This document shows, piece after piece, positions 36,338-45,367 of a stretch of DNA of 64,000 nt. Under the pieces are notes generated by a model. The model did no database searches. It was not told the DNA's origin and saw only the letters and a list, made by a program, of their open reading frames with translations. How positions within the stretch are numbered: position 1 is the stretch's first letter; the number at the start of each line of letters is the position of its first letter. Location: positions 83,561 through 147,560 of the forward strand of contig JAGOMA010000005.1 in NCBI GenBank assembly GCA_017993775.1, written 5' to 3'. The position numbers were made by a program, and so were the translations under genes. The stretch is from Chloroflexota bacterium (GTDB taxonomy: Bacteria; Chloroflexota; Anaerolineae; Promineifilales; Promineifilaceae).

Positions 36338-36547
36338 GTAGCCATCGCTCCGCCGCCCGCCGATCCCTTTGAAGAGCCACTCTATTGGCCGGTGCCCAAC
36401 GCTCACAACAGGCCAGGAGCCTGGTTAGAAACAAGCGCGCATCTTCTAAAATTGGTAATTTTTTAGGGGACAACCGACCCGATTTTATGGCATGATGGTG
36501 TGAATGGACCAGATAGGTTCTCAAAAAGGCATAAAAGGAGGCTTCCC

Positions 36548-37222
36548 ATGGCTCAGGCAGGCATTCACAGTATGATCGGCACGGCCGTCCGCAGATGGAC
36601 ACCCGCACGCGAATGGCTTATGTTGGGCATCGTCCTCGGCAGTTTGCTGCCCGATGCTGACAATCTGGCGGTGGCTGTCGCCACGGTCACCGGCGGCTCC
36701 ACCGCCGGGCTGCACCGCACATTCACCCACAGCTTCTTCACCGTCGCCGCCATTATCGTCTTTTTTTACCTGGTCGCCGCCCTCACAAAACGCGCGCGGT
36801 GGGGCAATCTGGGCCTCGGGCTGGGCCTCGGCGTCTCCATGCACATCCTGCTCGACCTGCTCATCTGGTTCGATGGCGTGCAGATTTTGTGGCCGCTGCC
36901 CTTGTGGATCAATCTATGGGAGGGTGTCACGCCGCCAGAGTGGTTCAGCCAATTGATGATGCCGGTGGAAATGCTCTTTTTCGCCCTTTATTTTGGTGGG
37001 CTAATTGTGATGGCACAACGGCAGGGAACGGATTTGGGGCGGGTGAAGTGGTTGTGGTTATGGACGGCCGTACAAACCATCCTATTCCTCATCTTCCTGG
37101 TCCTGGTATACACCCTATCTAGCGGCTTCATGACCATTTTCGGCGCGGTCTACCTGCTTTCGTTGGGATTGGCAGCCGTTCTTACCGTCCAGATGCGGCA
37201 AACAATTGAGGCCGTTGCCTGA
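36548..37222 (+). CDS. YdjM/DUF457-like membrane metal-dependent hydrolase
   Basis: This 224-residue membrane protein has about four to five helices and the family's His/Asp clusters: LGSLLPDADNLA, LHRTFTHSFF and SMHILLDLLIWFDGVQILWP. These match the YdjM/DUF457 group of membrane-bound metal-dependent hydrolases, which in Escherichia coli is LexA-regulated; no LexA box was found here. AAAAGGAGG precedes ATG 36548. It ends at a terminator shared with the convergent pantothenate operon. The reaction is not known. Confidence 0.82.
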   Translation: MAQAGIHSMIGTAVRRWTPAREWLMLGIVLGSLLPDADNLAVAVATVTGGSTAGLHRTFTHSFFTVAAIIVFFYLVAALTKRARWGNLGLGLGLGVSMHILLDLLIWFDGVQILWPLPLWINLWEGVTPPEWFSQLMMPVEMLFFALYFGGLIVMAQRQGTDLGRVKWLWLWTAVQTILFLIFLVLVYTLSSGFMTIFGAVYLLSLGLAAVLTVQMRQTIEAVA

Positions 37223-37224
37223 TG

Positions 37225-37270
37225 AGTGTGTCAGTCGCCTTGTTTTACCAGGGCGACTGACACACTTTTA
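37225..37270. terminator. Bidirectional terminator between YdjM-like gene and panD
   Basis: Arms AGTGTGTCAGTCGCC (37225-37239) and GGCGACTGACACACT (37252-37266) form a perfect 15-bp stem followed by TTTT on the plus strand. It sits between convergent genes and overlaps the end of the panD region, so it probably stops transcription from the plus side most efficiently. Confidence 0.88.
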
Positions 37271-37612
37271 CAAATAACGCACAAACTTATTTTGCTTATC
37301 TACCAAAATGGCTTTGGGGTTGGGAATAGGGGCGTCGGAAAGCTCGTAGCCCATAATGATAATTTCGTCCCCGGCATGGATCAGGTGCGCCGCCGCGCCA
37401 TTCATGCAAATCACGCCGGAGTCGCGCTCGCCTTTGATAATGTAGGTTTCCAGGCGCGCGCCGTTGGTATTGTCTACCACCTGCACACGCTCACCCACCC
37501 ACAAACCGGTTTTCTCCAGCAGAGCTTCGTCGATTGTAATACTGCCCACGTAATCGAGATTGGCCTCGGTAACGGTGGCTTTATGAATTTTCGCGTGTAA
37601 TACCCAACGCAT
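37268..37612 (-). CDS. panD: Aspartate 1-decarboxylase (pyruvoyl-dependent)
   Basis: This 114-residue proenzyme makes beta-alanine from L-aspartate. The sequence MRWVLHAKIHKATVTEANLDYVGSITID contains the self-cleavage site Gly-Ser (GSIT), where Ser becomes the pyruvoyl group. The NGAAAHLIHAGDEIIIMGYE block is also conserved. ATG 37612 gives the usual N-terminus; the open frame extends further upstream through a heptamer repeat region that is not coding. It is the last gene of panB-panE-panC-panD; its start lies 111 bases from the panC stop. Confidence 0.96.
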   Translation of the reverse strand: MRWVLHAKIHKATVTEANLDYVGSITIDEALLEKTGLWVGERVQVVDNTNGARLETYIIKGERDSGVICMNGAAAHLIHAGDEIIIMGYELSDAPIPNPKAILVDKQNKFVRYL

Positions 37613-37660
37613 GGGCGTGTTTTTCTCCTTTGATAACTGTCTAAAAAATTTAGAGCTTAG

Positions 37661-37722
37661 AGAGTAGAGATTAGAGATTGGGAATGGTGAATCTCCAATC
37701 CCCAATCCCCAATCTCTACTCC
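37661..37722. repeat. Heptamer-type repeat forming a hairpin (panC/panD spacer)
   Basis: Imperfect 7-bp units (AGATTAG, AGATTGG, then AATCTCC, AATCCCC, AATCCCC, AATCTCT) face each other between panC and panD. The two halves can pair as AGAGATTGGGA-like with its complement. It lies in the transcribed spacer of the pan operon. Confidence 0.75.
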
Positions 37723-38562
37723 CTAATTGTGCCAGAGCATATTATCGATCAGGCGGGTGCGGTGGAAGAAAACGGCCGTCGATAACACAGCTTCATCCTC
37801 CACCACTACCAACTCCGCCAGCGTGCGCGGGTGCGCCACGCTGATGTAATCCAGCCGGGCCAGCGGTTCGGCGGCGATCATGGCCTGCATCATGGCCTGC
37901 AGGCGGTTCGCATCGCGCTCCCCGGCTTGCAACACCGCCACGCCCGCCGCCAACGTGCGCGACAACACAGTCGCCGCCGCCCGCTGCGCCGGGTCCAGAT
38001 ATTTATTGCGCGAACTCATGGCCAGCCCATCCGGCTCGCGCACTGTCGGGCAGATGATCATGTCCAGGTTGAAGTTGAGATCAGACACCATTTGGCGCAG
38101 AACGGCCGTTTGCTGATAATCCTTCTGCCCAAAATAAGCCCGCGTCGGCTGCATGAGATTAAACAGCTTGGCCACAATCGTCGTCACGCCGCGAAAATGG
38201 GTCGGGCGCGACGCGCCTTCCAACACCCGCGTCACCTCCTCAACCGTCACATAGGTCTGAAAACCCGCCGGATACATGATGCTGTCGTCGGGCGTAAAAA
38301 CCAGGTCTGTCCCGGCCGCCTCCAGCAAAGCCAGGTCATGGGGCAAATCACGCGGGTACGTGCTCAGGTCTTCGGTGGGCGCAAACTGCGTCGGGTTCAC
38401 ATAAATCGTGGCCGCGACAAAATCGTTTTCCGCCCGCGCCCGCCGCACCAAAGAAACATGTCCTTCGTGCAAAAAGCCCATCGTGGGAACCAGTCCCCAC
38501 GTCGCCGCCGGCTGCTGCCAGCGCATGTGGCGTACGTCTTGAATGTTGTTGGTTACTTTCAT
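37723..38562 (-). CDS. panC: Pantothenate synthetase
   Basis: This 279-residue ligase condenses pantoate and beta-alanine using ATP. The nucleotide-binding HxGH motif is seen in VPTMGFLHEGHVSLVRRA, the FAPTEDLSTYPRDL segment follows YVNPTQ, and the KMSKS-like loop is AMSSRNKYL. The FGQKDYQQ contact for pantoate is present. AAGGAAATC precedes ATG 38562. It is flanked on both sides by heptamer-repeat spacers. Confidence 0.97.
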   Translation of the reverse strand: MKVTNNIQDVRHMRWQQPAATWGLVPTMGFLHEGHVSLVRRARAENDFVAATIYVNPTQFAPTEDLSTYPRDLPHDLALLEAAGTDLVFTPDDSIMYPAGFQTYVTVEEVTRVLEGASRPTHFRGVTTIVAKLFNLMQPTRAYFGQKDYQQTAVLRQMVSDLNFNLDMIICPTVREPDGLAMSSRNKYLDPAQRAAATVLSRTLAAGVAVLQAGERDANRLQAMMQAMIAAEPLARLDYISVAHPRTLAELVVVEDEAVLSTAVFFHRTRLIDNMLWHN

Positions 38563-38601
38563 GATTTCCTTGTGTGAGGGTGGGGATTAGCACGCCGGCA
38601 A

Positions 38602-38643
38602 TCTCTACTCTCTACTCTCTACTCTCTACTCTCTACTCTCTAC
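38602..38643. repeat. 7-bp tandem repeat TCTCTAC, 6 copies
   Basis: Six perfect copies of TCTCTAC run from 38602 to 38643, in the spacer between panE and panC, and stop just before the end of the panE coding region. It is one of six heptamer tracts in this window. Confidence 0.95.
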
Positions 38644-39616
38644 TCTTTTGATAATTTTCCAGGTCCACGGCCGTTCCTTCCACCCCAATCCGCCAATCGG
38701 TAATCGGCTGACCGGCTTCCACTGTTTTAACCCAGTGGTAAAGTTGAGCGTTAACGGCAGTTGGCACGCCAAAACGCTGCCCAGCCTTGATAACCGCGCC
38801 GCAGATAGCCTCAATTTCTGTCTGCCCGCCACGCCGTATGTCTTGCAGCATGGAGGAATGGTTTTGCGCCGTAGCCTGGGCCACGGCCAGGGCGCGTTGG
38901 GCGGCGTCGGGATAGGGCAGCTGGATGCCTTGCGCGGCGGCGACCACGGCCGTTTCCCGCGCCGCCGCCATCATCACCTGTTTAGGCCCGCCCTCCTCAG
39001 CCAAAACGCCATTACGCACCTGGAGCACGGCCGTCAGTGGATTGATCGCCGCATTCACCGCCAGCTTGCCCCAGACCAACCCCTGCACATCACGAACAAG
39101 CTCCACTGTAAACCCGGCCGCCCGCAGGCAGGCCACCAACGGATCATAAAACAGATTAGACGCGGCCAACGCCAGGCTGATGGGACCATCGCCGGCGGCG
39201 CGCACCACGCCCGGGCGCACCATCGTCGCCCCCAACGAGGTAACGCCCTGCACCACGCGCCACGCGCCGTAGGCCTGGGCCAAAATATCCCAGTTGCCCA
39301 GCCCATTTTGCAGCGTCACGATGAGGGTGTCGGTATTCACCAGCGTGCGCAGGCGGCGCACGGCCGTTGCCGTCTGATAACTCTTTACCAGCACCAGGGC
39401 CACGTCCACCGGCGGCAGCAACAGTGGTTCGTCGGTGGCAGTAAGCGAGTGGGTGTGGGAACGGCCGTCCGCTTCCACCAGCGTCAGGCCAGCCGCTTCA
39501 ATCGCGTCCAACTGCTCCGGCCAGGAACCCACCATGGCCACGTCGGCCTGTTCCGCCAGCCTCAGAGCCATCAAAGAGGCCAGCGCCCCTGTGCCAATGA
39601 TGCCAATATGCAGCAT
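38633..39616 (-). CDS. panE: 2-dehydropantoate 2-reductase
   Basis: This 327-residue NADPH-dependent enzyme reduces 2-dehydropantoate to pantoate. The Rossmann motif is IGIIGTGALASLMALRL at the N-terminus, LVLVKSYQT and QNGLGN are conserved cofactor and active-site blocks, and GKLAVNAAINPLTAVLQVRNG contains the catalytic Lys. TAGGAG precedes ATG 39616. The last residues overlap the end of the TCTCTAC heptamer tract, so the repeat contributes the final codons (KSRE). It belongs to the pan operon between panB and panC. Confidence 0.95.
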   Translation of the reverse strand: MLHIGIIGTGALASLMALRLAEQADVAMVGSWPEQLDAIEAAGLTLVEADGRSHTHSLTATDEPLLLPPVDVALVLVKSYQTATAVRRLRTLVNTDTLIVTLQNGLGNWDILAQAYGAWRVVQGVTSLGATMVRPGVVRAAGDGPISLALAASNLFYDPLVACLRAAGFTVELVRDVQGLVWGKLAVNAAINPLTAVLQVRNGVLAEEGGPKQVMMAAARETAVVAAAQGIQLPYPDAAQRALAVAQATAQNHSSMLQDIRRGGQTEIEAICGAVIKAGQRFGVPTAVNAQLYHWVKTVEAGQPITDWRIGVEGTAVDLENYQKSRE

Positions 39617-39683
39617 AACACTCCTAAGATTGATGCATGATGCGTGCAGACTCTGTCACGCATCACGCATTACGCATCTATCT

Positions 39684-40550
39684 TCACTCAACCAACGCCA
39701 AAAACTGAGCCAGCTCTTCGTCCGGCATGGTAAAGGTGTGGCTTTCAGCGGGAAAAGTTTTCTCGGTCACTTCCTGGCGATACTGGGCCAGCGCCTGCAA
39801 AATCTGTTCGCCGATATTGGCATACTGCTTCACAAACTTGGGCTGGAATTTATCGAACAGGCCGAGCAAATCATGGTAAACCAGCACTTGCCCGTCGCAG
39901 CCCGCGCCTGCGCCAATACCCAGGGTGGGAATAGCCAACCGCCGCGAAATTTCGGCGGCGACCGGCGCCGGCACCGCTTCCAATACCAGGCTAAAACAAC
40001 CGGCTTCTTGCAGAGCGAGGGCGTCTTGCAGCAGGGTGTAGGCGGCTACGGCCGTTTTCCCCTGCACTTTATACCCGCCCAGGCTGCTCACCGACTGCGG
40101 CGTGAGGCCAATATGCCCCATCACCGGAATCCCAGCCTGGGTGATGGCTCGCACGCGGTCGGCCATCGCCCGGCCGCCTTCCAACTTCACCGCCTCCATG
40201 CCGCCTTCTTGCAAGAAGCGACCGGCATTACGCACAGCCTCTTCCACGCTAACCTGAAAAGACATGAAGGGCATATCACCCACCAGAAAAGCCTGTTTTG
40301 CGCCACGAGCCACCATACGGCCGTGGTGCAGCATCACTTCCATCGTCACCGGGTTGGTGCTGTCCAGCCCCATCATCACCATCGCCAGCGAATCGCCCAC
40401 CAGAATGATGTCGATACCCGCCTTATCCACCAGCAGCGCGGACGAATAATCGTACGCCGTCAACATGGTGATGGGGTTGCCCTGTTGTTTCTTCGTTACT
40501 AAAGCAGGAATCGTTACTTTTTGCCGCACTTGTTCCGTTTGCGCGCTCAT
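39684..40550 (-). CDS. panB: 3-methyl-2-oxobutanoate hydroxymethyltransferase
   Basis: This 288-residue first enzyme of pantothenate synthesis transfers a hydroxymethyl group from methylene-tetrahydrofolate to 3-methyl-2-oxobutanoate. Diagnostic blocks are MLTAYDYSSALLVDKAGID, ILVGDSLAMVMMGLDST, VKLEGG, GHIGLTPQS and GIGAGAGCDGQVLVYHDLLG. ATG 40550 follows GAGG at six bases and is preferred to ATG 40607 upstream. It is the first gene of the pan operon. With panE, panC and panD all present, the pathway to pantothenate is complete here. Confidence 0.97.
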   Translation of the reverse strand: MSAQTEQVRQKVTIPALVTKKQQGNPITMLTAYDYSSALLVDKAGIDIILVGDSLAMVMMGLDSTNPVTMEVMLHHGRMVARGAKQAFLVGDMPFMSFQVSVEEAVRNAGRFLQEGGMEAVKLEGGRAMADRVRAITQAGIPVMGHIGLTPQSVSSLGGYKVQGKTAVAAYTLLQDALALQEAGCFSLVLEAVPAPVAAEISRRLAIPTLGIGAGAGCDGQVLVYHDLLGLFDKFQPKFVKQYANIGEQILQALAQYRQEVTEKTFPAESHTFTMPDEELAQFLALVE

Positions 40551-40964
40551 GCTTGCCTCAATCATCCACCAGCGAACGGTCAGGCATCCAGGCCCAACCA
40601 TCCACAAACTCGCAATGGTGTCATGCCAACACCAATCAATAATCCTTACATTTTATCAGATTGTCGTCTGTCTTCACCTGACTATCAGCGATCTGTTATC
40701 TGTTTAGGGCCGGCAAAAACTGCTCATACCATTTTAATCTAATTGTGGTACTATCCTTCTCGATGCAGTATAAAGATGTGCCTTCCGCAAACGCGAGTTG
40801 ATTCCACCCAACAGATGTTCCGCAAAGGTATTAAGATACGAACATAGCCAGATCAGGCTCATTTTGGACGCCTGATCTTGGTAAAAATTGGCAAACGGCC
40901 GTCACGCTATCGACGCGCCGTAAAACTATTAGAAAGTTAAGGAAAGAACAGAAGTTACAAAATT
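40551..40964. promoter_or_regulatory. Divergent spacer between panB and RNase J
   Basis: This spacer of 414 bases has no convincing gene. A 9-bp hairpin AGATCAGGC (40850-40858) / GCCTGATCT (40870-40878) lies about 90 bases before the RNase J gene and could be part of its 5' leader. RNase J genes are often autoregulated through their own mRNA in other bacteria, but no such element can be confirmed here. The promoters of both units must lie in this region. Confidence 0.4.
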
Positions 40965-42596
40965 ATGACGAAAAATTTGAAAATTATTCCCTTGGGCGGC
41001 CTGGGGGAAATTGGTAAGAACATGACATTACTGGAGTACGGCCGTAACCAAATTATCATCGACTGCGGGGTTATGTTCCCCGAAAGCGACATGTATGGCA
41101 TCGACCTGGTGCTGCCACAATTCGACTACGTTGTCGAAAACCAGGATATTCTACGCGGTATTGTCCTCACGCATGGACACATGGACCACATCGGCGGTTT
41201 GCCCTACTTGCTGGAGCGTGTTAACGCCCCCATTTACGGCACTGCCCTCACCATTGGCATGGTGGAACGCCAATTAGAAGAAGCCCACGTGCGCGAACGC
41301 GCCACGTTAGAAGTCATCGACGACAAACAAACCCTGCACCTGGGGCCGTTTCGCATCAGCCCATTCGCCGTCGCTCATTCCATTCCGGCGGCCGTAGGGC
41401 TGGTTATCGACACGCCCGTAGGCGCAGTGGTGCATACCGGCGACTACAAATTGGACGAAACGCCCACCGGCGGTCGTACAACTGATTTCAAGCGCCTGCG
41501 CCAGCTTACGCCCAACGGGGTGCTGGCGATGATGGGCGACAGCACCAATGCCGACCGCCCCGGCCGCACACCCACCGAACAATTGGTGGCCGACACGCTC
41601 GACCGCCTGTTCGCTGAAGCGACCAATTCGCGCATCATCATTGCCACGTTCTCGTCCGTGCTGGCCCGTTTGCAAGAAATCATGCGGCTGGCGGATAAAT
41701 ACGGCCGTAAAGTAGCCCTCACCGGCCGCAGCTTACAACAAAACGTCGAACTGGCCCGCGATTTAGGCTACCTGAAAGTGCCCAAAAAGCTCCTGGTCGA
41801 TATCACCGACAACGTGCCAGATAACAAACTGGTCATCTTGTCCACCGGATCGCAAGGCGAGCCGCGCTCTGCGCTGAACCGCATGGCCAAAGGCGAACAC
41901 CGCCAAATCCAGGTTCACGATGGGGACACGATCATCGTCTCCGGCGGCACCATCCCCGGCAACGAGGAAGACGTAGGGCGCATGTTGAACAATCTGTTCA
42001 CCCGTGGCGCCAACGTGATTTACGGACCGCTGGCGACTGTCCATGTCTCCGGGCATGGCAGCCGCGAGGATATGCGCATCATGCTGGAAACGGTGAAGCC
42101 GCGCTTCCTGATTCCGGTGCATGGCGAAGCGCGCCACCAACACCTGCACGCCCGTCTGGCGCAAGACAATGGCATGGCCGCTGAGGATGTGTTTATCTTA
42201 CGCAATGGCTCCACCTGGGTAACAGATGGCGAAAAGGCGTGGCAAGAAAGCTCTATTCCCGCCGAATCGGTGTATGTGGATGGCTCGTTGGTTGGTGAAA
42301 TTGGCGAACTGGTGATGCGTGACCGCGAACGGCTGGCGCAGGATGGGTTTGTAGTGGTTTACGTGCCCGTCGACAAGAAACACAAGCTGGCTGGCGAACC
42401 GAGTATTATCAGCCGTGGGTTCTTACGCATGGACACATCGGCCGATTTGATGGAAGCGGCGCGGAAAGAGTTGAAGATACAGTTGAAGCGGAACGGCCGT
42501 AATCACGACGACACCGTGCGCGAAACACTGCAAAACTTTTTCTACCACAAAACGCAATCACGCCCGGTCATTTTGTCGAACATCGTCCGCGTATAA
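40965..42596 (+). CDS. rnj: Ribonuclease J
   Basis: This 543-residue metallo-beta-lactamase/beta-CASP RNase combines endonuclease and 5'-exonuclease activity in RNA maturation and decay. GGLGEIGKNM at the N-terminus, the metal motif HGHMDHIGG (70-78, HxHxDH), HTGDYKLD and GDSTNADRPGRTPTE are in the family order. The beta-CASP part has LSTGSQGEPRSAL and GHGSREDMRIML. The usual Glu in HGHEDH is Met here. That residue is not a metal ligand. GGAAAG lies upstream of ATG 40965. It ends at a strong terminator. Confidence 0.96.
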   Translation: MTKNLKIIPLGGLGEIGKNMTLLEYGRNQIIIDCGVMFPESDMYGIDLVLPQFDYVVENQDILRGIVLTHGHMDHIGGLPYLLERVNAPIYGTALTIGMVERQLEEAHVRERATLEVIDDKQTLHLGPFRISPFAVAHSIPAAVGLVIDTPVGAVVHTGDYKLDETPTGGRTTDFKRLRQLTPNGVLAMMGDSTNADRPGRTPTEQLVADTLDRLFAEATNSRIIIATFSSVLARLQEIMRLADKYGRKVALTGRSLQQNVELARDLGYLKVPKKLLVDITDNVPDNKLVILSTGSQGEPRSALNRMAKGEHRQIQVHDGDTIIVSGGTIPGNEEDVGRMLNNLFTRGANVIYGPLATVHVSGHGSREDMRIMLETVKPRFLIPVHGEARHQHLHARLAQDNGMAAEDVFILRNGSTWVTDGEKAWQESSIPAESVYVDGSLVGEIGELVMRDRERLAQDGFVVVYVPVDKKHKLAGEPSIISRGFLRMDTSADLMEAARKELKIQLKRNGRNHDDTVRETLQNFFYHKTQSRPVILSNIVRV

Positions 42597-42650
42597 CCAG
42601 ACACAGCCACAATCAATCGCCTGACGATTGACCAATCTAAATGAAAAAAC

Positions 42651-42682
42651 AAGAGCGCCAGGGGTTTCCCTGGCGCTCTTTG
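42651..42682 (+). terminator. Rho-independent terminator after RNase J
   Basis: A perfect 13-bp stem AAGAGCGCCAGGG (42651-42663) / CCCTGGCGCTCTT (42668-42680) encloses a 4-base loop (GTTT). It is followed by TTGCATTT and preceded by an A-run, so it could work in both directions. Confidence 0.9.
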
Positions 42683-42715
42683 CATTTCCGGGCAGCGGTC
42701 TGATAAGACCTCTTT

Positions 42716-42838
42716 AAAATTTATGCCTCGTAGCCGCGACATCCTTACCGCGTATCTCCCTGAGCGCGGCAAGCATACTGTGGCTACAAATTCCACGAAC
42801 AAAAATCTGCGCCACTTGATGTATAAGCGGTTACTTTA
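42716..42838. repeat. Dispersed hairpin element, family 2 (copy A)
   Basis: The element begins at AAAATTTATGCCTCG and has imperfect arms GTAGCCGCGACATCCTTACC (42730-42749) and CGGCAAGCATACTGTGGCTAC (42767-42787). It continues through TCCACGAACAAA and ATCTGCGCCACTT to AGCGGTTACT (about 42827-42836). The same order of words, including the flanks, recurs at 58278-58490. Confidence 0.85.
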
Positions 42839-42854
42839 GGTCTTTTCTATGGTT

Positions 42855-43307
42855 CTATTCGAGCGTGGCTAATACGTCGTCAATGAAATCTTGCCAAACG
42901 GGGTTGGGCTGCCAGATGGCGTCCAGCACCTGGCGAGCATCCTCTTCTGGAATACCCAAGGTGCGCTGGTAAAGGTAAAGAAATACCGAAACACGCATAT
43001 TGGCCATGCAGTGTACAAAAATTTTGCGGCCGGCGTGAGCTTGCATGGTCTGGCAAAATCGGTCAAATTCGGGGCGCTTGGGGCTGCTCCAGACGACCGG
43101 GATATGCACATAGTCGAGGCCGTTTTGCGCCGTGATGGCTGCTTCATGGAGCAGCGCCTGGGTCGAATCGGTGGTCGCCAAATTTATCACCACCTCAAAA
43201 CCAGCCTGTTTAATGGCCGCAAATTCTTCGGCGATGGGCTGCCCACCGCAGGCGATGTGACTGTTCAGACGATAATAGTTGTAAATCGCGGTTACTTCTA
43301 GGGTCAT
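42855..43307 (-). CDS. Dual-specificity phosphatase-like protein with CX4R loop
   Basis: This 150-residue protein has the fold of a small tyrosine/dual-specificity phosphatase: YYRLNSHIACGGQPIAEEF at the start, GFEVVINLATTDST, and an active-site-like VHCMANMRVS. The catalytic Cys (C100) and Arg (R105) are separated by four residues, not five as in the classical CX5R signature, so the loop is one residue short. Uncharacterised bacterial relatives with VHCxxNMRVS exist, so the variation may be family-wide rather than damage. It starts eight bases after the sufE-like gene ends and probably shares its transcript. Confidence 0.75.
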   Translation of the reverse strand: MTLEVTAIYNYYRLNSHIACGGQPIAEEFAAIKQAGFEVVINLATTDSTQALLHEAAITAQNGLDYVHIPVVWSSPKRPEFDRFCQTMQAHAGRKIFVHCMANMRVSVFLYLYQRTLGIPEEDARQVLDAIWQPNPVWQDFIDDVLATLE

Positions 43308-43315
43308 CAGGCTGC

Positions 43316-43735
43316 CTATTCCAGCTCTACAAGCAGCGCGGCTTGTTGTTTAATCGTCTTGATCATTTCGTTGAGGCCGGTTTTGCGGGTGGGGCTGAGG
43401 TGGTTTTCCAGGTTGAGCTGGCTGAAAAAGGCGGGTACGTCCATATCCAGAATATCTTGGGGGGAACGGCCGTTCACCAGACTGATTACAATCGCCACCA
43501 ACCCCTTAACAATGGCCGAATCGCTGTCCCCCTCAAACGTCAGCGCCGGCGGCGCGCCAGCATAACGCATCTTAATCCACACGCCGCTCTGGCAGCCTTC
43601 GATGCGCGTCTCCTCGGTCTTGTCCTGGGCAGGCATTGGCGACAGCCGCCGGCCTAAATCAACCAGATAACCATACCGGTCATCCCACGTTTCCAACCAG
43701 CCAAAATCTTCTACAATTTCTTCAGGGGTCATCAT
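43316..43735 (-). CDS. sufE: SufE family sulfur acceptor
   Basis: This 139-residue SufE-type protein accepts persulfide sulfur from a cysteine desulfurase for iron-sulfur cluster assembly. The acceptor Cys is C48 in IEGCQSGVWI, the conserved family motif; FEGDSDSAIVKGLVAIVISLVNG and the helical C-terminus match the family. No Shine-Dalgarno is obvious before ATG 43735. It lies between a MoaB-like gene and the phosphatase-like gene on the same strand. No sufS or sufBCD is in view. Confidence 0.92.
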   Translation of the reverse strand: MMTPEEIVEDFGWLETWDDRYGYLVDLGRRLSPMPAQDKTEETRIEGCQSGVWIKMRYAGAPPALTFEGDSDSAIVKGLVAIVISLVNGRSPQDILDMDVPAFFSQLNLENHLSPTRKTGLNEMIKTIKQQAALLVELE

Positions 43736-43778
43736 AGGGTTTGTTAAACAGGTGATTTTTGGCGATTAAGCAGCCGCA

Positions 43779-44327
43779 TCACGATTTTCGGATCATTTCC
43801 CAGGCCATGTGCTGCAATTCGGGGGCGATTAACTTTTCCCAGGCCAGTTTCACCGCGTTGGGCGAACCTGGCGTCGAGAAAATGAGGGTGTTTTGGTAAA
43901 CGCCGGCGGTGGCGCGAGACAACATCGCCGCCGCGCCGACGACATCCCAGCTTAACATGCGAAACAATTCGCCAAAGCCGGGCATTCGTTTTTCCAAATT
44001 TTGGTCGAGTACATCGAAGGTGGTGTCGCGGGGGGCGATGCCGGTGCCGCCGTTGAAGAGGATCACGCGGGCCGGGCCGGAAGATAGCTGGTTGAGCACG
44101 GCCGTTACTTCTACCGGCTCGTCCTTTATCAACCGATAATCTACTACCACATGTCCAACGGCCGTAATCGCTGCCCGCAAATACTGCCCATTCACGTCCG
44201 TCTCGGGCGTGCGACTGTCACTCACCGTCACAATCGCCACCGGAACCGGGCCGGTCACAGCCGCCTTAGCCTTATGCTCAGCCACGCTGGCCGATTTTCC
44301 ACTTTCGACTGCGTCACGCTCACTCAT
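43779..44327 (-). CDS. moaB: MoaB/MogA-family molybdopterin cofactor protein
   Basis: This 182-residue protein of the MoaB/MogA fold activates molybdopterin (adenylation). Diagnostic parts are [32 protein letters not shown] (the binding motif) and [18 protein letters not shown]. An N-terminal tail of about 30 residues ([14 protein letters not shown]) is longer than usual. ATG 44327 is used; GTG 44333 two codons earlier is an equal alternative, as neither has a clear ribosome binding site. No other molybdenum-cofactor genes are adjacent. Confidence 0.88.
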   Translation of the reverse strand: MSERDAVESGKSASVAEHKAKAAVTGPVPVAIVTVSDSRTPETDVNGQYLRAAITAVGHVVVDYRLIKDEPVEVTAVLNQLSSGPARVILFNGGTGIAPRDTTFDVLDQNLEKRMPGFGELFRMLSWDVVGAAAMLSRATAGVYQNTLIFSTPGSPNAVKLAWEKLIAPELQHMAWEMIRKS

Positions 44328-44596
44328 GTCCACATTTTATCAGGATTCCTGCTAACCCGCTAAAAGCCAAAAGGTTACTTAAACCCTTCGGGTCTCCTTT
44401 CAGGGTCAATTTTCGCCTCCTTCTGGCGTAAGATGATTCGTAACTTGCGCCATATACCATGCCGACGTAGATACAAGCAAGGGGAAGCCCAGCAAAATCA
44501 TTCATTTATGTACGTCTCCCAACCCCTCCACCTGTGTACACAACATGCCTGGACAAGAAAAATCCGAATGAGTCTGACAAAGGAGTAAATCATTAG
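44328..44596. other. Divergent spacer with a partial family-1 hairpin
   Basis: This 269-base spacer lies between moaB and the deoxysugar operon. AAACCCTTCGGGTCT at 44380-44394 matches one arm of the dispersed hairpin family 1, but the opposite arm is missing or very diverged. An AAAGGAG sits about 12 bases before the next start. No gene is seen. Confidence 0.45.
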
Positions 44597-45367
44597 ATGA
44601 AAGTAGGTATTCTGGCCGGTGGCAAAGGAACTCGTCTCTCAGAAGAAACCGTCCTTAAACCCAAACCTATGGTCGAAATCGGCAACAATCCCATCATCTG
44701 GCACATCATGATGCACTATGCTCATTATGGCTTCAAAGATTTTGTGATTGCGCTCGGTTACAAAGGCGAAGTTCTAAAAAAATACATGGTCGATTATCTT
44801 TCGCTGGGCAGCAGCCTGACGGTTAATTTCCGCAGCGGTGAAGTGCTGTCCCACAACAATTATCACCCCGATTGGGTTGTGGATTTGATTGATACTGGCC
44901 ACGACACGATGACCGGCGGGCGGATCAAACGATTGCAGCCCTATATCGGCAACGAAACCTTCATGCTCACCTGGGGCGATGGCGTTTCTGATGTTGACCT
45001 CAACAAACTGCTGGCTTTCCATCGCTCCCACGGCAAGCTGGCCACGATGACGGCCGTTCGCCCCCCCGCGCGTTACGGCCATCTATCCTTCGAAGGCAAC
45101 CGCATTGTCAGCTTCGAAGAAAAACCCCAAACCGCCGAAGGCTGGATCAACGGCGCTTTCTTTGTTCTGGAACCGGAAGTGTTTGACTACATCGAAGGCG
45201 ACGAAACCATGTTCGAGCAGGAACCCCTGTCTCGATTGGCCGCCGAAGGCCAGTTGATGGCCTACAAACACGAGTCATTCTGGCAGTGCATGGATACGCT
45301 GCGCGAAAAGCACATTCTGGAAACCCTGTGGGAGAGCAACCACGCTCCCTGGAAAGTCTGGGATTAA
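44597..45367 (+). CDS. rfbF: Glucose-1-phosphate cytidylyltransferase
   Basis: This 256-residue nucleotidyltransferase makes CDP-glucose from glucose-1-phosphate and CTP. The N-terminal signature is VGILAGGKGTRLSEETVLKPKPMVEIG, then GNNPIIWHIM, LTWGDGVSDVDL and ESFWQCMDTLREK, all matching RfbF. The length equals the family norm. It is the first gene of a deoxysugar trio with a SDR enzyme and a C-methyltransferase; the trio probably makes a branched or C-methylated CDP-sugar for surface glycans. A dedicated CDP-glucose 4,6-dehydratase is not in view. Confidence 0.95.
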   Translation: MKVGILAGGKGTRLSEETVLKPKPMVEIGNNPIIWHIMMHYAHYGFKDFVIALGYKGEVLKKYMVDYLSLGSSLTVNFRSGEVLSHNNYHPDWVVDLIDTGHDTMTGGRIKRLQPYIGNETFMLTWGDGVSDVDLNKLLAFHRSHGKLATMTAVRPPARYGHLSFEGNRIVSFEEKPQTAEGWINGAFFVLEPEVFDYIEGDETMFEQEPLSRLAAEGQLMAYKHESFWQCMDTLREKHILETLWESNHAPWKVWD

